Positions 1-11,039 are shown, counted from the stretch's first letter. The stretch is DNA of 64,000 nt from Mesorhizobium sp. (GCF_004962245.1 NZ_SUHQ01000008.1:154290-218289), one strand, 5' to 3'. Numbers and translations: made by a program. The notes: generated from the sequence alone by a model not told the origin.

Positions 1-758
1 TCCTCCGCGATCCGGGCGCCGCCGAGCGCGGCACGCTGTTTCACGCCATCCTGCATCGCTTCTCGGCGAGGGTGGCCGATCCGCTTGTGCCGGAGGCGCT
101 GGACGGTCTCATCGCCGCCGGCCGCCAATGCTTTGCCGAGGCGGCTCTTCCTCCCGATGTCGAGGCGGTGTGGTGGCCGCGCTTCGAAAAGCTCGCCGCG
201 GGCATCATCGAATGGGAGCGCGGCCGCGCCTTCGCCGTGACAATGCGGCATGCAGAGGAGCGCGCCGAGAAAACCGGCGTCGGCCAGTCCGGCGTGACGC
301 TGTCCGGCTACGCCGATCGTGTCGATCTGCTGGCCGGCGGCATGGCCGACATCCTCGACTACAAGACCGGCTCTTCACCGTCCAAGGCGCAGGCCCACAC
401 GCTGCTTTCGCCGCAGCTGGCGCTGGAGGGCGCGCTGCTCAGGCGCGGCGCCTTCAAGGGGCTTGGCGCGCGCGAGCCGTCGCAGCTGGCCTTCGTCAGG
501 CTGAAGCCGAATGGCGAGGTGTTCGAGGAATCCATCCTCGAATACAACCGCAAGCCGCGAACCGCCGCCGATCTCGCCGAGGAGGCCTGGGCGCGGCTCG
601 AAAAACTGCTGATCCACTATGCCGACCCGGCGACCGGCTATCTGTCGCGCGCGCTGCCGTTCCGCGAGGGCGAGACCGACGGCGACTACGACCATCTCGC
701 CCGTGTGCTCGAATGGTCTGCCGGCGGCGACGCCGACGACGAGGGAGGGGAGGCATGA
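1..758 (+). CDS. addB: Double-strand break repair protein AddB, C-terminal part (cut by window edge)
   Basis: The reading frame is open from the first bases and ends at a TGA inside the start of addA, so only about the last 250 residues are present. The visible part carries a RecB-type nuclease motif (ILDYKTGSSPS, near base 350), as expected for the AddB C-terminus. AddB pairs with AddA to form the helicase-nuclease that resects double-strand breaks before RecA loading. The 4-base ATGA overlap with addA indicates translational coupling. No start can be given because the gene begins upstream of the window. The identity is firm mainly because of the adjacent addA. Confidence 0.88.
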   Translation, partial: LRDPGAAERGTLFHAILHRFSARVADPLVPEALDGLIAAGRQCFAEAALPPDVEAVWWPRFEKLAAGIIEWERGRAFAVTMRHAEERAEKTGVGQSGVTLSGYADRVDLLAGGMADILDYKTGSSPSKAQAHTLLSPQLALEGALLRRGAFKGLGAREPSQLAFVRLKPNGEVFEESILEYNRKPRTAADLAEEAWARLEKLLIHYADPATGYLSRALPFREGETDGDYDHLARVLEWSAGGDADDEGGEA

Positions 759-3700
759 AGAAGGCCTATCCCATCCCGACCGACACGGCGGCCAGCCAGG
801 CAAGCGCTTCCGACCCGCAAAATTCCGCCTGGGTGTCGGCCAATGCCGGATCGGGCAAGACCCATGTGCTGGCCCAGCGCGTCATCCGTCTTCTGCTGCG
901 CGGCACCGATCCGTCGAAGATTCTGTGCCTGACCTATACCCGCGCCGCCGCCGCCAACATGTCGAACCGGGTGTTTTCGACGCTGTCGGAATGGACGGCG
1001 CTTGGCGACGCGGAACTGGCGACAAGGATAGAGGCGCTGGACGGTCGCCAGCCCGATCGCGAAACCATGCGCCGCGCCCGCCGGCTGTTCGCCGAGGCGC
1101 TGGAGACACCGGGCGGGCTGAAGATCCAGACCATCCACGCCTTCTGCGAATCGGTGCTGCACCAGTTTCCGCTGGAAGCCAACATACCGGCCCATTTCGA
1201 AATGCTCGATCCGCAGATGGAGGCGTCGCTCTTCGCCGCTGCCCGCCGCGACATGATCTCGGGCACGACCGCCGGCGATGCGGGACTGGCCGAGGCTTTC
1301 GCCACCATTCTGGAACGCGGCGGCGAACACGGGCTCGACGCCTTGCTGGCCGAGATCGTGCGCAAGCGCGATGGTCTGCGCGCCTTCATCAGCGCGGCCG
1401 GCGGCGATGGCTTCCGGGCGCTGTTCGACGAGTTCAGGTTTCGCACCGGCCAGACCGCCGAAGGCCTGGCGGCGTCCGTCTGGCCGCTGCCGGGCTTCCT
1501 GCCGGACTATTTCATCACCTTTGCCCGCGCTGCCGAAGCCGCCGATGCCCGCATCGTATTGAACAATCTGCTGCCCTATGCGCGTCTTGCCTTCGCCGAG
1601 GACGATCCGCTTCGCCGGCTGCAATTGCTGGCAAAAGCCTTCCTGCGGGCGGATGGCGAGCCTTATGAGCCGGCAAAGACGTTCAAGAAGGCGTTGCTCG
1701 ACCGGCTGCCCGATCTTGCCGAGCGCTATCTGGCGGCGGCCGACGCCATCCTGGAAATCTCCGACCGATTGGCGCTGTTCAGGATGCTGGAGGGCACACG
1801 TGCTGCGCTGACCATCGCCGACTGGCTGATCACCCGCTACGAGCACTTGAAGCGCGCCCGCGGCTTCCTCGACTTCAATGACCTCATCACCCGAACGGTC
1901 AATCTCCTGGCGCGGCCCGACGCCGGTCCCTGGGTGCAGTACAAGCTCGACCAAGGCATCGACCATATCCTGCTTGACGAAGCGCAGGACACCAGTCCCG
2001 ACCAGTGGGAGGTGGTGAAGCGGCTGGCGGAAGAATTCTTTGCCGGGCTCGGCGCGCGCGACAACGTTCACCGCACGGTCTTTGCCGTCGGTGATGAAAA
2101 ACAGTCGATCTATTCCTTTCAAGGAGCGGCGCCCGACTCCTTCGCCGACTCAAGGCTCCTGTTTGCCGGTAAAGTACGCGACGCCAACGCCGCCTTCGCC
2201 GATCTCAAGCTGACCTGGTCCTTCCGCTCGACCGACGACGTGCTTGCGGCGGTGGACCGTGTCTTTGCCGACCCGGTCGTGCGGCGCGGCATCAGCCACG
2301 ATCCCGATCCGCTGAACCACAAGGCGATCCGCACCGACGCGCCAGGCTATGTCGAGGTCTGGCCTTCGATCGGCGCCGACGTTGTCGACGAGCCGGACGA
2401 CTGGACGCAAGCCGTCGACCACGCCCATGCGCCGGCGGTGCGCGTCGCCGAAAACGTGGCGGCGACCATTGCCGGATGGATCGGCGCCGGCGAGATCATC
2501 GAGGGCCGCGGCAAAAGACTTCGGCCCGGCGATGTGCTGGTGCTGGTGCGCAAGCGCGATCGTTTCGTCCATGCGCTGACGCGCGCGCTGAAGCGCCGCG
2601 ACATCCCGGTCGCCGGCGCCGACCGGCTCAGCCTGCCCGGTCATATCGCGGTGAAGGACCTGATCGCGCTCGGCCACTTTCTCATCCAGCCGCAGGACGA
2701 TCTGTCGCTTGCCGCCGTGCTGCGCAGCCCGATCTTCGATGTTTCGGAAGAGGTGCTTTTCGCGCTCGCGGGCGAGCGGCCGTCCGGCCTCTCCTTGATC
2801 GCCTCGCTCAGGCGGCATGCCGGCGAAAGCGCTGCCTTGGCCGCAATCGCTGCCCAACTCGACACATGGTCCGATGAAGCCGCATTCAAGCCTGTGTTCG
2901 AATTCTATGCCGGGGCTCTCGCCCGTGACGGCCTGCGCAAGAAGATGATCGCGCGGCTCGGGCCGGAAGCCGGCGACATTCTCGACGAGTTCCTGAGCTT
3001 CTGCCTGGCCGAGGAACGAACCGGCCTGCCGGGCCTGGAGTCCTTCCTGTCGACGCTGGAAAACGCCGGCCCCGAGATCAAGCGCGAAATGGACCAGACC
3101 CGCGACGAGGTTCGCGTCATGACCGTGCATGCCGCCAAGGGCCTGGAGGCGCCTGTGGTGTTCCTGGTCGATGGTGGCTCGGCGCCGTTCAGCGACCAAC
3201 ATCTGCCGCGACTGATGCCGTTCGATGGCTCGGGCGAACATTGGGGCGGCAAGGGCTATCTCTGGCGCTCGGCCAGCGACGTCGCCAATGGATTTTCGCG
3301 AGCCGCTTCGGTCCGCGCGCGCGAACTCGCCGACGACGAATACCGCCGGCTGCTCTATGTCGGCATGACCCGGGCCGAGGACCGGCTGATCGTCTGCGGC
3401 TATCACGGCAAGCGGGCGCCGAATGCGGGCACCTGGCATTCGATCGTCAGCCGCGCGCTGGTCGGCGCCCCCGAAAGCGCGGAGCGGCGGCACCCCGCCA
3501 CCGGCGAGGCCGTGCATCGCTTTCACGTGACAAAATTGCCGCCGGTCGCACAGGCGGCGGCCGAAGAGGCGGCGCAGACGCAACAGTTTGCGCCGTTGCC
3601 GGAGACGCTGTTCCAACCCTTGCCGCCCTTCGAGGACCTGCCGCGGCCGCTGTCGCCCTCCGGCGCCTCGGCGCTGATCGACGAGGCGAAGGAAGCCGTG

Positions 3701-4267
3701 ATCGATACCGGCTCGCCGGTGCTGGACACCGAGGCGGAGCCTGGTTTTGCCGTGATGCGAGGGCTGGCGCTGCACAAATTGCTGCAGATGCTGCCCGGCA
3801 TTGCGGAGGCCGAACGCCGGGGTGCCGCGGAGCGTTATCTCAAGCGCGCCGGCGCGCAATGGCCTGAAACCGAGCGCGACAAGGCCTTGGCCTCGGTGGC
3901 GGCAATCCTCGCCGACAGCCGCTTCGCCTCGTTATTCGCATCATCGTCGCGCGCCGAAGTCGCCGTCATGGGCAGCCTGGAGGTGAAGGGCAAGCTGCGC
4001 TCGATCTCCGGCAAGATCGACCGGCTGGCGGTAACCTCAGGCAAGGTTTCGATCGTCGACTACAAGACCAACCGGCCGGCGCCGGCAGCGCTGGCGGACG
4101 TTCCGCCGGCCTATGTCCTGCAGCTCGCGCTCTATCGTGCGCTGCTCCAGCCGCTCTACCCCGGGCATGAGGTCTCGGCGGCGCTGCTGTTCACCGAAGC
4201 GCCGCGGCTGATCGAGCTGCCGGCAAGGGCGATGGACGATGCCCTTGCCCGACTCACGGGAGCGTGA
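755..4267 (+). CDS. addA: Double-strand break repair helicase AddA
   Basis: This is a UvrD/RecB-family helicase of about 1170 residues, the usual size for alphaproteobacterial AddA. A Walker A motif (NAGSGKT) lies at residues 30-36, a Walker B/motif II (LLDEAQD) near residue 408, and helicase motifs with a late [11 protein letters not shown] segment near residue 790. A RecB-like nuclease motif (IVDYKTNRP) lies close to the C-terminus. With AddB it unwinds and degrades DNA ends in the cytoplasm. The open frame extends far upstream, but that part is a shadow of addB. The ATG at 755 overlaps the addB stop and gives the Met-Lys-Lys start typical before the Q-motif region. Confidence 0.95.
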   Translation: MKKAYPIPTDTAASQASASDPQNSAWVSANAGSGKTHVLAQRVIRLLLRGTDPSKILCLTYTRAAAANMSNRVFSTLSEWTALGDAELATRIEALDGRQPDRETMRRARRLFAEALETPGGLKIQTIHAFCESVLHQFPLEANIPAHFEMLDPQMEASLFAAARRDMISGTTAGDAGLAEAFATILERGGEHGLDALLAEIVRKRDGLRAFISAAGGDGFRALFDEFRFRTGQTAEGLAASVWPLPGFLPDYFITFARAAEAADARIVLNNLLPYARLAFAEDDPLRRLQLLAKAFLRADGEPYEPAKTFKKALLDRLPDLAERYLAAADAILEISDRLALFRMLEGTRAALTIADWLITRYEHLKRARGFLDFNDLITRTVNLLARPDAGPWVQYKLDQGIDHILLDEAQDTSPDQWEVVKRLAEEFFAGLGARDNVHRTVFAVGDEKQSIYSFQGAAPDSFADSRLLFAGKVRDANAAFADLKLTWSFRSTDDVLAAVDRVFADPVVRRGISHDPDPLNHKAIRTDAPGYVEVWPSIGADVVDEPDDWTQAVDHAHAPAVRVAENVAATIAGWIGAGEIIEGRGKRLRPGDVLVLVRKRDRFVHALTRALKRRDIPVAGADRLSLPGHIAVKDLIALGHFLIQPQDDLSLAAVLRSPIFDVSEEVLFALAGERPSGLSLIASLRRHAGESAALAAIAAQLDTWSDEAAFKPVFEFYAGALARDGLRKKMIARLGPEAGDILDEFLSFCLAEERTGLPGLESFLSTLENAGPEIKREMDQTRDEVRVMTVHAAKGLEAPVVFLVDGGSAPFSDQHLPRLMPFDGSGEHWGGKGYLWRSASDVANGFSRAASVRARELADDEYRRLLYVGMTRAEDRLIVCGYHGKRAPNAGTWHSIVSRALVGAPESAERRHPATGEAVHRFHVTKLPPVAQAAAEEAAQTQQFAPLPETLFQPLPPFEDLPRPLSPSGASALIDEAKEAVIDTGSPVLDTEAEPGFAVMRGLALHKLLQMLPGIAEAERRGAAERYLKRAGAQWPETERDKALASVAAILADSRFASLFASSSRAEVAVMGSLEVKGKLRSISGKIDRLAVTSGKVSIVDYKTNRPAPAALADVPPAYVLQLALYRALLQPLYPGHEVSAALLFTEAPRLIELPARAMDDALARLTGA

Positions 4268-4341
4268 CACAACACCTGCTTGAACAAGGACGCGATAACC
4301 ACCACATTTGGTGCGAAAACAACCCTCGAAAGGATTTCAGC

Positions 4342-4665
4342 ATGGCCACCGTTAAGGTCGACAAGAGCAATTTCCAGGCTGACGTGCTCGACGCCAAGGA
4401 GCCGGTCGTGGTCGATTTCTGGGCGGAATGGTGCGGCCCGTGCAAGATGATCGCGCCGGCGCTGGAAGACATCGCCACCGAACTCGGCGGCAAGGTGAAG
4501 ATCGCCAAGCTCAACATCGACGAGAATCCCGAGCTTGCCGCGCAGTTCGGCGTGCGCTCGATTCCGACGCTGATGATCTTCAAGGGCGGCGAAATGGCCG
4601 ACATGAAGGTTGGCGCGGCACCCAAGACGGCGCTGTCGCACTGGATCAACGGCAACCTCGCCTGA
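4342..4665 (+). CDS. trxA: Thioredoxin 1
   Basis: This is a 107-residue thioredoxin with the classic WCGPCK active site (Cys31 and Cys34) and the cis-proline loop SIPTL. It is a cytoplasmic disulfide reductant recycled by thioredoxin reductase. The ATG at 4342 was chosen because it gives the canonical length and follows an AAAGGA ribosome-binding site at about 4329-4334; the frame stays open further upstream without homology. It follows addA by 74 bases and is closed by its own terminator, so it is probably transcribed both with addA and from a local promoter. Confidence 0.97.
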   Translation: MATVKVDKSNFQADVLDAKEPVVVDFWAEWCGPCKMIAPALEDIATELGGKVKIAKLNIDENPELAAQFGVRSIPTLMIFKGGEMADMKVGAAPKTALSHWINGNLA

Positions 4666-4687
4666 TCCGGCACGAAATCCTGCAGAC

Positions 4688-4714
4688 AAGCCCAGCTATC
4701 GCGCCGGGCTTTTT
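4688..4714 (+). terminator. Rho-independent terminator of trxA
   Basis: AAGCCC at 4688-4693 pairs with GGGCTT at 4706-4711 and is followed by a run of T (4710-4714). It lies 22 bases after the trxA stop. Confidence 0.75.
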
Positions 4715-4792
4715 GTTGGCGTTATCGCTGGAGCGTTCTGGCACTCGCGCTGATGCGCGTCATATCCTCTGCTCGGCAAACAGGAGAGCTCC

Positions 4793-5074
4793 ATGACAGG
4801 ATCCGCCAAAGCCACCGTCTTCATCGACAATGATCGCGTCATCGTCACCGAATACCGCTTCGCGCCGGGCGACAACACAGGCTGGCACCGTCATGGCCAC
4901 GACTACGTCGTCGTGCCGCTCATGGACGGCAAGGTCAAGCTGCTGACCAAGGACGGCGAATCCTTTGCCGAGATGAAGAAGGGGGCGCCCTATTTCCGCA
5001 AGGAAGGCGTCGAGCACGATGTCATCAGCGCCAATGAGGGTGAATACGCCTTCATCGAGATCGAACTGAAGTAA
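4793..5074 (+). CDS. Small single-domain cupin protein
   Basis: This 93-residue protein has a single conserved beta-barrel cupin domain. The first motif reads GWHRHGHDYVVVPL (histidines for metal binding) and the second ends PYFRKEGVEHDVIS. Such stand-alone cupins are soluble and often bind a divalent metal, but the substrate cannot be told from the sequence. A GGAGAG ribosome-binding site at 4782-4787 supports the start. It faces the VOC gene tail to tail with only 24 bases between the stops. No operon partner is evident. Confidence 0.8.
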   Translation: MTGSAKATVFIDNDRVIVTEYRFAPGDNTGWHRHGHDYVVVPLMDGKVKLLTKDGESFAEMKKGAPYFRKEGVEHDVISANEGEYAFIEIELK

Positions 5075-5098
5075 TTCACCAAGGGACGGCGCCCGAGA

Positions 5099-5518
5099 TC
5101 ACCAGTCGGCGATGCGATCGCCGCCGGTGAATTGGGCGCTTTTTGCGGTATACTCGAACAGCTCGATCTTCACGCCGTTGGGGTCGCGGATCCAGGCTTG
5201 GTACGTGTCATCGCAGGCATGCTTCTTGGCCGTGACATCGATGCCCTTCGACCTGATATGGGCGATCGCCGCGTCGATATCTTTCACTTCAAGGCAGAAG
5301 TGGTTGATCTGGTTGAGCTCGCTGTGGCTCGTGCCGTCTTTCTCGAACACCTCGACATGGCTGCGGCCGCCGCAATTGAGGTAGAAGCCGAAGATCTTGC
5401 CGTCGCGCAGGAAATTGAACTGAGTGTCCAGGCCGAGCACGTCTCGGTAGAAACTCCGCGTCGCCTCCAGATCATGCGCGAAGATGCAGACATGAGCAAG
5501 CTGCTTTACCTCGATCAT
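5099..5518 (-). CDS. VOC-family (glyoxalase/dioxygenase fold) protein
   Basis: The 139-residue protein has the vicinal-oxygen-chelate fold: the opening LAHVCIFAHDLEATRSFY gives the first metal-binding histidine, and the end IRDPNGVKIELFEY gives the conserved glutamate. Members include glyoxalase I, dioxygenases and resistance proteins; the exact substrate is not determinable here. It lies 37 bases downstream of the folC start side (head of the operon is to the right), so it could be the last gene of the trpFBA-accD-folC transcript. GST/glyoxalase-like annotation is equally possible. Confidence 0.82.
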   Translation of the reverse strand: MIEVKQLAHVCIFAHDLEATRSFYRDVLGLDTQFNFLRDGKIFGFYLNCGGRSHVEVFEKDGTSHSELNQINHFCLEVKDIDAAIAHIRSKGIDVTAKKHACDDTYQAWIRDPNGVKIELFEYTAKSAQFTGGDRIADW

Positions 5519-5555
5519 GAATGGCTCCTTGCGCTGGTCGCGACAAATCGGATGT

Positions 5556-6881
5556 TCAGGTCGGCGGCGTACCGTTCTCGGCCAACACCGCGCCGGCCAG
5601 GTACAACGAGCCGCTGATCAGGATGCGCGGCGGCGGTCCGTCCCAGCCGTCGCGCAGCAGCATCAGCGCATTGGCGACGGAGCTCACTGGTTCGGCCGAC
5701 AGCCCGGCCTCGATGGCGCGGATCGCCAGTTCGTCATTCGGCACGCTGGCTTCGCTGAGGCTCACCGGCACCGTGTAGACATGCCGGACCAGACCCTTGA
5801 AGGCGCGGAAATAGCCGGTCTGGTCCTTGGTGTTGATCATGCCGGAAATCAGGAACAGCGGCCGCGGGTTCTTTTCCTCCCGCTCGGCCAGCGCCTCGGC
5901 GACGACCATGCCGGCGCCTGGATTGTGGCCGCCGTCGAGCCAGATTTCGGCGCCCTTCGGCGCCAGTTCCGTCAGCCTGCCTTGCGGCAATTTCTGCATC
6001 CGCGCCGGCCAGGCGGCATTGGCCATCGCCTTCTCGGCGGCGCGGTGGTTGATCTCGAAGCCCGCCGCCTTGACCGCCGCGATTGCCGCTGCCGCGTTGG
6101 AAAACTGGTGGCGCCCCGGCAGGCGCGGCGGCGGCAGGTCCATCAAACCGTCTTCGTCCTGATAGACCATCCGGCCGTTTTCCTCGAAGGCGAGGAAATC
6201 CTGGCCATAAACGAAAGCGGGACAGTCGAGCCGCTCGGCGGTTTCGATGAGCACCTGCAGCGCCGTTTCACTTTCCTGCGCGCCGATGACCACCGGGCAA
6301 CCGCGCTTGATGATGCCGGCCTTTTCAGCGGCGATCAGTTCGACACGGTCGCCGAGATAGGCTTCGTGGTCGAGCGAGACCGGCATGATCACCGACACCG
6401 CCGGCTCGGTGACGACATTGGTGGCGTCGAAGCGGCCGCCGAGGCCGACCTCGATGATGACGGCATCCGCCGGATGTTCGGAAAACAAGAGGAAGGTGAC
6501 GGCGGTCAGGATTTCGAAGACGGTGATCGTCTCGCCTTCATTGGCCTTGGCGACGCGGGCGATGGCATCGGCGAAAACCTTGTCCTCAACCAGCCTGCCG
6601 CCGCCGTCGGCGGCCAGCCGGTAGCGCTCATGCCAGTTCACCAGATGTGGTGATGTGTGGACATGGACGCGGTGGCCGGCCGCTTCGAGCAGCGCCTGCG
6701 AGAAGGCGGCGCAGGAACCCTTGCCGTTGGTGCCGGCGATGTGGATGACCGGTGGCAGATGGTCCTGCGGATTGCCCAGCCGCTCCAGCAGCCGCGAAAT
6801 GCGGTCGAGCGAAAGGTCGAAGCCCTTCGGATGAAGCGACATCAGGCTTTCGATTTCGCGGTCGGCGGCAAGCGTGGTCAT
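5556..6881 (-). CDS. folC: Bifunctional folylpolyglutamate synthase / dihydrofolate synthase
   Basis: The 441-residue Mur-ligase-family enzyme adds glutamate to dihydropteroate and to tetrahydrofolates. The ATP-binding P-loop GTNGKGS is at residues 50-56, with the FTSPHL-like TSPHLVNWHERYR segment after it and a LDGGHNP motif near residue 320. The length is normal. It is the distal part of the trpFBA-accD-folC cluster common in Rhizobiales, 62 bases after accD. Confidence 0.95.
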   Translation of the reverse strand: MTTLAADREIESLMSLHPKGFDLSLDRISRLLERLGNPQDHLPPVIHIAGTNGKGSCAAFSQALLEAAGHRVHVHTSPHLVNWHERYRLAADGGGRLVEDKVFADAIARVAKANEGETITVFEILTAVTFLLFSEHPADAVIIEVGLGGRFDATNVVTEPAVSVIMPVSLDHEAYLGDRVELIAAEKAGIIKRGCPVVIGAQESETALQVLIETAERLDCPAFVYGQDFLAFEENGRMVYQDEDGLMDLPPPRLPGRHQFSNAAAAIAAVKAAGFEINHRAAEKAMANAAWPARMQKLPQGRLTELAPKGAEIWLDGGHNPGAGMVVAEALAEREEKNPRPLFLISGMINTKDQTGYFRAFKGLVRHVYTVPVSLSEASVPNDELAIRAIEAGLSAEPVSSVANALMLLRDGWDGPPPRILISGSLYLAGAVLAENGTPPT

Positions 6882-6943
6882 GGGAGAATCCTAGGCGCGT
6901 CGCGGACGACGCGCAATCGCGGTTCGCGGCGAAGGATGTCGCT

Positions 6944-7870
6944 TCAGGCTTGCGGGCGCGCCTCCGCCGGGATCGCCACCGGAGGCAGGATTTCCGGCTC
7001 CAGCGGTTTTTGCTCTTCCGGCAGCTTGAGCAGCATTTTCAGGAGCCGCGCGATCGTCTGGCGCATCTCCAGTCGCGAGACCACCATATCGACCATGCCG
7101 TGCTCCATCAGATATTCGGAGCGCTGGAAGCCGTCGGGCAGTTTTTCCCTGATGGTCTGCTCGATGACGCGCGGCCCGGCAAAGCCGATCAGCGCGCCGG
7201 GTTCAGCGATGTGCACGTCGCCCAGCATGGCATAGGAGGCGGTGACGCCGCCGGTGGTCGGGTTGGTCAGAACGACGATATAGGGGAGGCCGGCCTCCTT
7301 CAGCCGATCGACGCCCACCGTGGTTCTCGGCAATTGCATGAGCGACAGGATGCCTTCCTGCATGCGGGCGCCGCCGGAGGCCGCGAACAGGACCAGCGGC
7401 CGTTTGCGCTGCAGAGCGACCTCGAAGCCACGAACGATGGCGTCGCCGGCGGCCATGCCGAGCGAACCACCCATGAAGGCGAAGTCCTGCACGGTCACCA
7501 CCACCGGTAAGCCTTCGACGGTGCCCAGCGCATTGATGATCGCGTCCTCCAGCCCGGTCTTGGCCTTGGCGTCCTTCAGCCTGTCGGTGTAGCGCTTCTC
7601 GTCACGGAACTTCAGTGGATCCTGCACGACCCTGGGGTTTTCGAGCGTCTCGTATTTGCCGTCGTCGAAGAAGAATTTCAGCCGCTCCTTGGCCGAGATC
7701 TTCATGTGATGGCCCGAAGACGGGATGACGAACTGGTTCTGCTCCAGATCCTTGTGGAAGACCATCTCGCCGGTCTCGGGATCCTTGATCCAGAGATTCT
7801 CAGGCATGTCGGTGCGCCGGCCGAGCATCGAATTGATCTTCGGGCGAACGTAGTTGGTGATCCAGTTCAT
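6944..7870 (-). CDS. accD: Acetyl-CoA carboxylase carboxyltransferase subunit beta
   Basis: This is the 308-residue carboxyltransferase beta subunit, which with AccA transfers carboxyl from biotin-BCCP to acetyl-CoA for fatty acid synthesis. The crotonase-fold core is clear ([10 protein letters not shown] and [13 protein letters not shown]). The start [16 protein letters not shown] is the rhizobial AccD N-terminus, so the ATG at 7870 was chosen over an open frame that runs back into trpA. The protein contains no cysteine at all: the four-cysteine zinc ribbon of E. coli AccD is absent, and the spot usually CPETG in relatives reads DPETG. Confidence 0.95.
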   Translation of the reverse strand: MNWITNYVRPKINSMLGRRTDMPENLWIKDPETGEMVFHKDLEQNQFVIPSSGHHMKISAKERLKFFFDDGKYETLENPRVVQDPLKFRDEKRYTDRLKDAKAKTGLEDAIINALGTVEGLPVVVTVQDFAFMGGSLGMAAGDAIVRGFEVALQRKRPLVLFAASGGARMQEGILSLMQLPRTTVGVDRLKEAGLPYIVVLTNPTTGGVTASYAMLGDVHIAEPGALIGFAGPRVIEQTIREKLPDGFQRSEYLMEHGMVDMVVSRLEMRQTIARLLKMLLKLPEEQKPLEPEILPPVAIPAEARPQA

Positions 7871-7917
7871 CGCTTCGGCTCCTGTCCTGACGAAGAGGTA
7901 GGAAAGACGTAGGAAGA

Positions 7918-8757
7918 CTATTCGGCGGCAGCAAGGCGAGCCGCGCGCACGCCTTGCGAAAGCCCGCTGACCAATGTGGCGACCGCCTCGGCCGGGTCGG
8001 CGGTCTTTTCGCCCTTCGGCCCCAGAACATTGGCGACCGCATTGACGATCGCAGTGCCGACGACGACGCCGTCGGCATTGGCGCCGATCACCCGGGCCTG
8101 CTCGGCGGTCTTGACGCCGAAGCCGACACAGACCGGCAGGTCGGTATGGCTCTTGATGCGCCCGACCGCCGCCGCCACCTTGCCGGTGTCGGCCAGCGCC
8201 GACCCGGTGATGCCGGTCATCGACACGTAGTAGACGAAGCCCGACGTGTTCTGCAGCACCTTGGGCAGGCGCTTGTCGTCGGTGGTCGGCGTCGCCAGCC
8301 GGATGAAATTGATGCCGGCCTTCAGCGCCGGGATGCAAAGCTCCTCATCCATTTCCGGCGGCAGATCGACGACGATCAGCCCGTCGATGCCGCTGGCCAG
8401 CGCATCCCTCAGGAAGCGGTCGACACCGTAGATGTAGATCGGGTTGTAGTAGCCCATCAAAACGATTGGCGTCTCATTGTCGCCGGCGCGGAATTCCGAC
8501 GCCATCCTCAGCGTCTTGACCAGCGTCTGGCCGCCTTTCAGCGCGCGCAGGCCGGCCGCCTGGATCGCAGGGCCGTCGGCCATCGGATCGGAAAACGGCA
8601 TGCCAAGCTCGATGATGTCGCTGCCGGCGCCGGGCAGTGCCTTCATGATCGACAGGGAGGTGTCGTAGTCCGGGTCGCCGCCCATGAAATAGGTGACGAG
8701 CGCCGGGCGCCCTTCGGCCTTCAGCTTGGCCATGCGGCGGTCGATGCGGGTGGTCAT
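7918..8757 (-). CDS. trpA: Tryptophan synthase alpha chain
   Basis: The 279-residue TIM-barrel protein converts indole-3-glycerol phosphate to indole, which passes to TrpB. The catalytic glutamate and aspartate are visible in [14 protein letters not shown] (Glu50 and Asp61). The length is slightly above the E. coli enzyme, as usual in rhizobia. It begins only two bases after the trpB stop, so the two are translationally linked. Confidence 0.97.
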   Translation of the reverse strand: MTTRIDRRMAKLKAEGRPALVTYFMGGDPDYDTSLSIMKALPGAGSDIIELGMPFSDPMADGPAIQAAGLRALKGGQTLVKTLRMASEFRAGDNETPIVLMGYYNPIYIYGVDRFLRDALASGIDGLIVVDLPPEMDEELCIPALKAGINFIRLATPTTDDKRLPKVLQNTSGFVYYVSMTGITGSALADTGKVAAAVGRIKSHTDLPVCVGFGVKTAEQARVIGANADGVVVGTAIVNAVANVLGPKGEKTADPAEAVATLVSGLSQGVRAARLAAAE

Positions 8758-8759
8758 GA

Positions 8760-10010
8760 TCAGATCTCCATGCCCAGCATATTGGCCACCGTATGCACGT
8801 CCTTGTCGCCGCGGCCGGACAGGTTGACGATGACGATCTGGTCCTTGTCCATGGCGGGCACGATCTTAACCGCATGCGCGATGGCATGGGCGGATTCGAG
8901 CGCCGGAATGATGCCTTCGACGCGGGTCGTCAGCTTGAATGCCTCCAGCGCCTCGTCGTCGAGAACAGGCACGTATTCGACGCGGCCCGAGTCGCGCAGC
9001 CAGGAGTGCTCCGGCCCGACGCCCGGATAATCGAGGCCGGCTGAGATCGAGTGCCCGTCCATGATCTGCCCGTCGGCATCCTGCAGCAGATAGGTGCGGT
9101 TGCCATGCAGCACGCCGGGCGCGCCGGCGTTCATCGAGGCGCAATGCTCGATGCCGTCGAGACCGCGGCCGCCGGCCTCGATGCCGATGATGCGAACGTC
9201 CTTGTCGTCGAGGAAGGGATGGAACAGGCCGATGGCGTTGGAACCGCCGCCGACACAAGCGATGATGGTGTCCGGCAGCCGGCCTTCCTGTTCGAGAATC
9301 TGGGCGCGCGCCTCGGTGCCGATCACCGACTGGAAGTCGCGCACCAGCTCCGGATAGGGATGCGGGCCGGCGGCGGTGCCGATCAAATAATAGGTGTCCT
9401 CGACATTGGTCACCCAGTCGCGCAGCGCCTCGTTCATGGCGTCCTTCAGCGTGCCGTGGCCGGCGGTCACCGGCCGCACCTCGGCGCCGAGCAGCTTCAT
9501 GCGGAAGACATTGGGGCTTTGCCGGGCGACGTCGGTGGCGCCCATGTAGACGACACAGGGAAAGCCGAAACGCGCGGCCACCGTGGCGGAAGCGACACCA
9601 TGCTGGCCGGCACCGGTCTCGGCGATGATGCGCTTCTTGCCCATGCGCTTGGCCAGCAGGATCTGGCCGAGGCAGTTGTTGATCTTGTGCGAGCCGGTGT
9701 GGTTCAGATCCTCGCGCTTGAAATAGACTTTCGCGCCACCGCCGAGGCCTTTCGCCGAGGAAACCTCACGAAGATGCCTGGTCAGGCCTTCGGCAAAGTA
9801 AAGCTTCGACGGCCGGCCGGCATAGTGGGTCGAGAGGTCCGTCAGCTCGGCCTTGAAATCCGGGTCGTCCTTGACCTCGTTCCAGTGCCGTTCGAGGTCG
9901 AGGATCAGCGGCATCAGCGTCTCGGCGACGAAGCGGCCGCCAAAGATGCCGAACATGCCCTGTTCGTCGGGTCCGGTGCGGAAGGAATTGGGTATCGCCG
10001 GCTTGTCCAT
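8760..10010 (-). CDS. trpB: Tryptophan synthase beta chain
   Basis: The 416-residue PLP enzyme condenses indole with serine. The PLP lysine sits in [11 protein letters not shown] (Lys109), and the phosphate-binding GGGSN loop is near residue 252. It is TrpB1 type, as the adjacent trpA and trpF imply. It lies 30 bases downstream of trpF on the same strand. Confidence 0.97.
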   Translation of the reverse strand: MDKPAIPNSFRTGPDEQGMFGIFGGRFVAETLMPLILDLERHWNEVKDDPDFKAELTDLSTHYAGRPSKLYFAEGLTRHLREVSSAKGLGGGAKVYFKREDLNHTGSHKINNCLGQILLAKRMGKKRIIAETGAGQHGVASATVAARFGFPCVVYMGATDVARQSPNVFRMKLLGAEVRPVTAGHGTLKDAMNEALRDWVTNVEDTYYLIGTAAGPHPYPELVRDFQSVIGTEARAQILEQEGRLPDTIIACVGGGSNAIGLFHPFLDDKDVRIIGIEAGGRGLDGIEHCASMNAGAPGVLHGNRTYLLQDADGQIMDGHSISAGLDYPGVGPEHSWLRDSGRVEYVPVLDDEALEAFKLTTRVEGIIPALESAHAIAHAVKIVPAMDKDQIVIVNLSGRGDKDVHTVANMLGMEI

Positions 10011-10040
10011 CGCCGATCTCCTGGCTTGTAGTTGGAGCGG

Positions 10041-10700
10041 TCAGGCGGCGCGGTTGTCGCGTGCTGCCCTGACGGCCCGGAAAAACTGTTCGATCAGCGC
10101 CGGGTCCTTGACGCCCGGCGCGCTTTCCACGCCCGAGGAGATGTCTATTCCGGGCGGGTTGGCAAGCCGAAGGGCATCGCCGATGTTGGCGGCGTTGAGC
10201 CCACCGGAAAGCATGTAATCGACGCCTGCGTCAAGGCCGGCCAGAACGCGCCAGTCGAAGGCAATGCCGTTGCCGCCCGGCAGTTCCGAACCCTTCGGCG
10301 GCTTGGCGTCGAACAGGAAACGGTCGGCAATGCCGACGAAGGGTTTTATCCGCTCCAGATCGGCAGCCGCGCTGACGGCCAGCGCCTTCATCACCGGCAG
10401 GCCATGGCGGGCCTTGACCTCGGCCACCCGCTCCGGCGTTTCCGAACCATGCAGCTGCAGCATGTCGGGCTGCATTTTTTCGACGATCTCGTCCAGGAAG
10501 GCATCGCCGGCATCGACCGTCACGGCGACCGCCTTGGCCTTGCCAATTGCCGCTTCACGCAAGCGGCGGGCTTGCGCCGGCTCGACATAGCGCGGGCTTT
10601 TGGCGAAAAAAATGAAGCCGACATGGCTGGCGCCGCCGGCCAATGCCGCAGCCAATGCCTTGTCGGTCTTCAATCCGCATATCTTGATGTCGAGCGCCAT
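10041..10700 (-). CDS. trpF: Phosphoribosylanthranilate isomerase
   Basis: The 219-residue TIM-barrel enzyme of tryptophan synthesis opens with the family motif IKICGLK (catalytic Cys8) and contains DAGDAFLDEI and the C-terminal LSGGLNAANIGDA and SSGVESAPGVKD phosphate-binding segments. I start it at the ATG at 10700 (MALDIKICG), because the in-frame start nine codons upstream adds residues not seen in the family. It is the first gene of the trpF-trpB-trpA-accD-folC cluster. Confidence 0.95.
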   Translation of the reverse strand: MALDIKICGLKTDKALAAALAGGASHVGFIFFAKSPRYVEPAQARRLREAAIGKAKAVAVTVDAGDAFLDEIVEKMQPDMLQLHGSETPERVAEVKARHGLPVMKALAVSAAADLERIKPFVGIADRFLFDAKPPKGSELPGGNGIAFDWRVLAGLDAGVDYMLSGGLNAANIGDALRLANPPGIDISSGVESAPGVKDPALIEQFFRAVRAARDNRAA

Positions 10701-10811
10701 GACGCGGGGATTGGCACGAAACGGCAAAAGAGTCGAGAAAAAGCATCCTGTTTGCCGCCAACGCGGAACGCGCTACCTTACTTCAGATAGTACAGGCGGG
10801 AGCAAACAAGC

Positions 10812-11030
10812 ATGGCAGACGAAACCGTCGCCCAACTCAGGCAAAAGATCGCGCAGGCCCGCGAGGTCATCGTTCATCTGATGGACAAGGCCGCCTTCAA
10901 CGGCGCCGAGGCGCAGCGCGCGCTCGACTATTTCGACAGCGACGCCTTCGAGGAGAACTTCTTACCATGGCCGCGCCATGCCGATGAAGGCTTGCGGCCG
11001 GAGGAGCTCAACGCTGCCAATGACGATTGA
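10812..11030 (+). CDS. Small conserved-looking protein of unknown function (72 aa)
   Basis: This acidic 72-residue protein starts MADETVAQLRQKIAQAREVI, an amphipathic helix, and is rich in Asp and Glu with no signal peptide or membrane segment. A GGCGGGAG ribosome-binding site lies just upstream (about 10795-10802). It is divergent from trpF and ends 10 bases before the converging metalloprotease gene. I do not recognise the family; the good start signal and the exact fit between neighbours make it a likely real gene. Confidence 0.65.
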   Translation: MADETVAQLRQKIAQAREVIVHLMDKAAFNGAEAQRALDYFDSDAFEENFLPWPRHADEGLRPEELNAANDD

Positions 11031-11039
11031 GCGGCCGTC

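Noticed and set aside
2150..3859. 569-codon minus-strand frame inside addA
   Set aside because: Antisense shadow of a conserved helicase gene.
8760..10700. trp attenuator with leader peptide
   Set aside because: No tandem Trp codon leader is visible before trpF; control of this cluster is probably elsewhere (at trpE).
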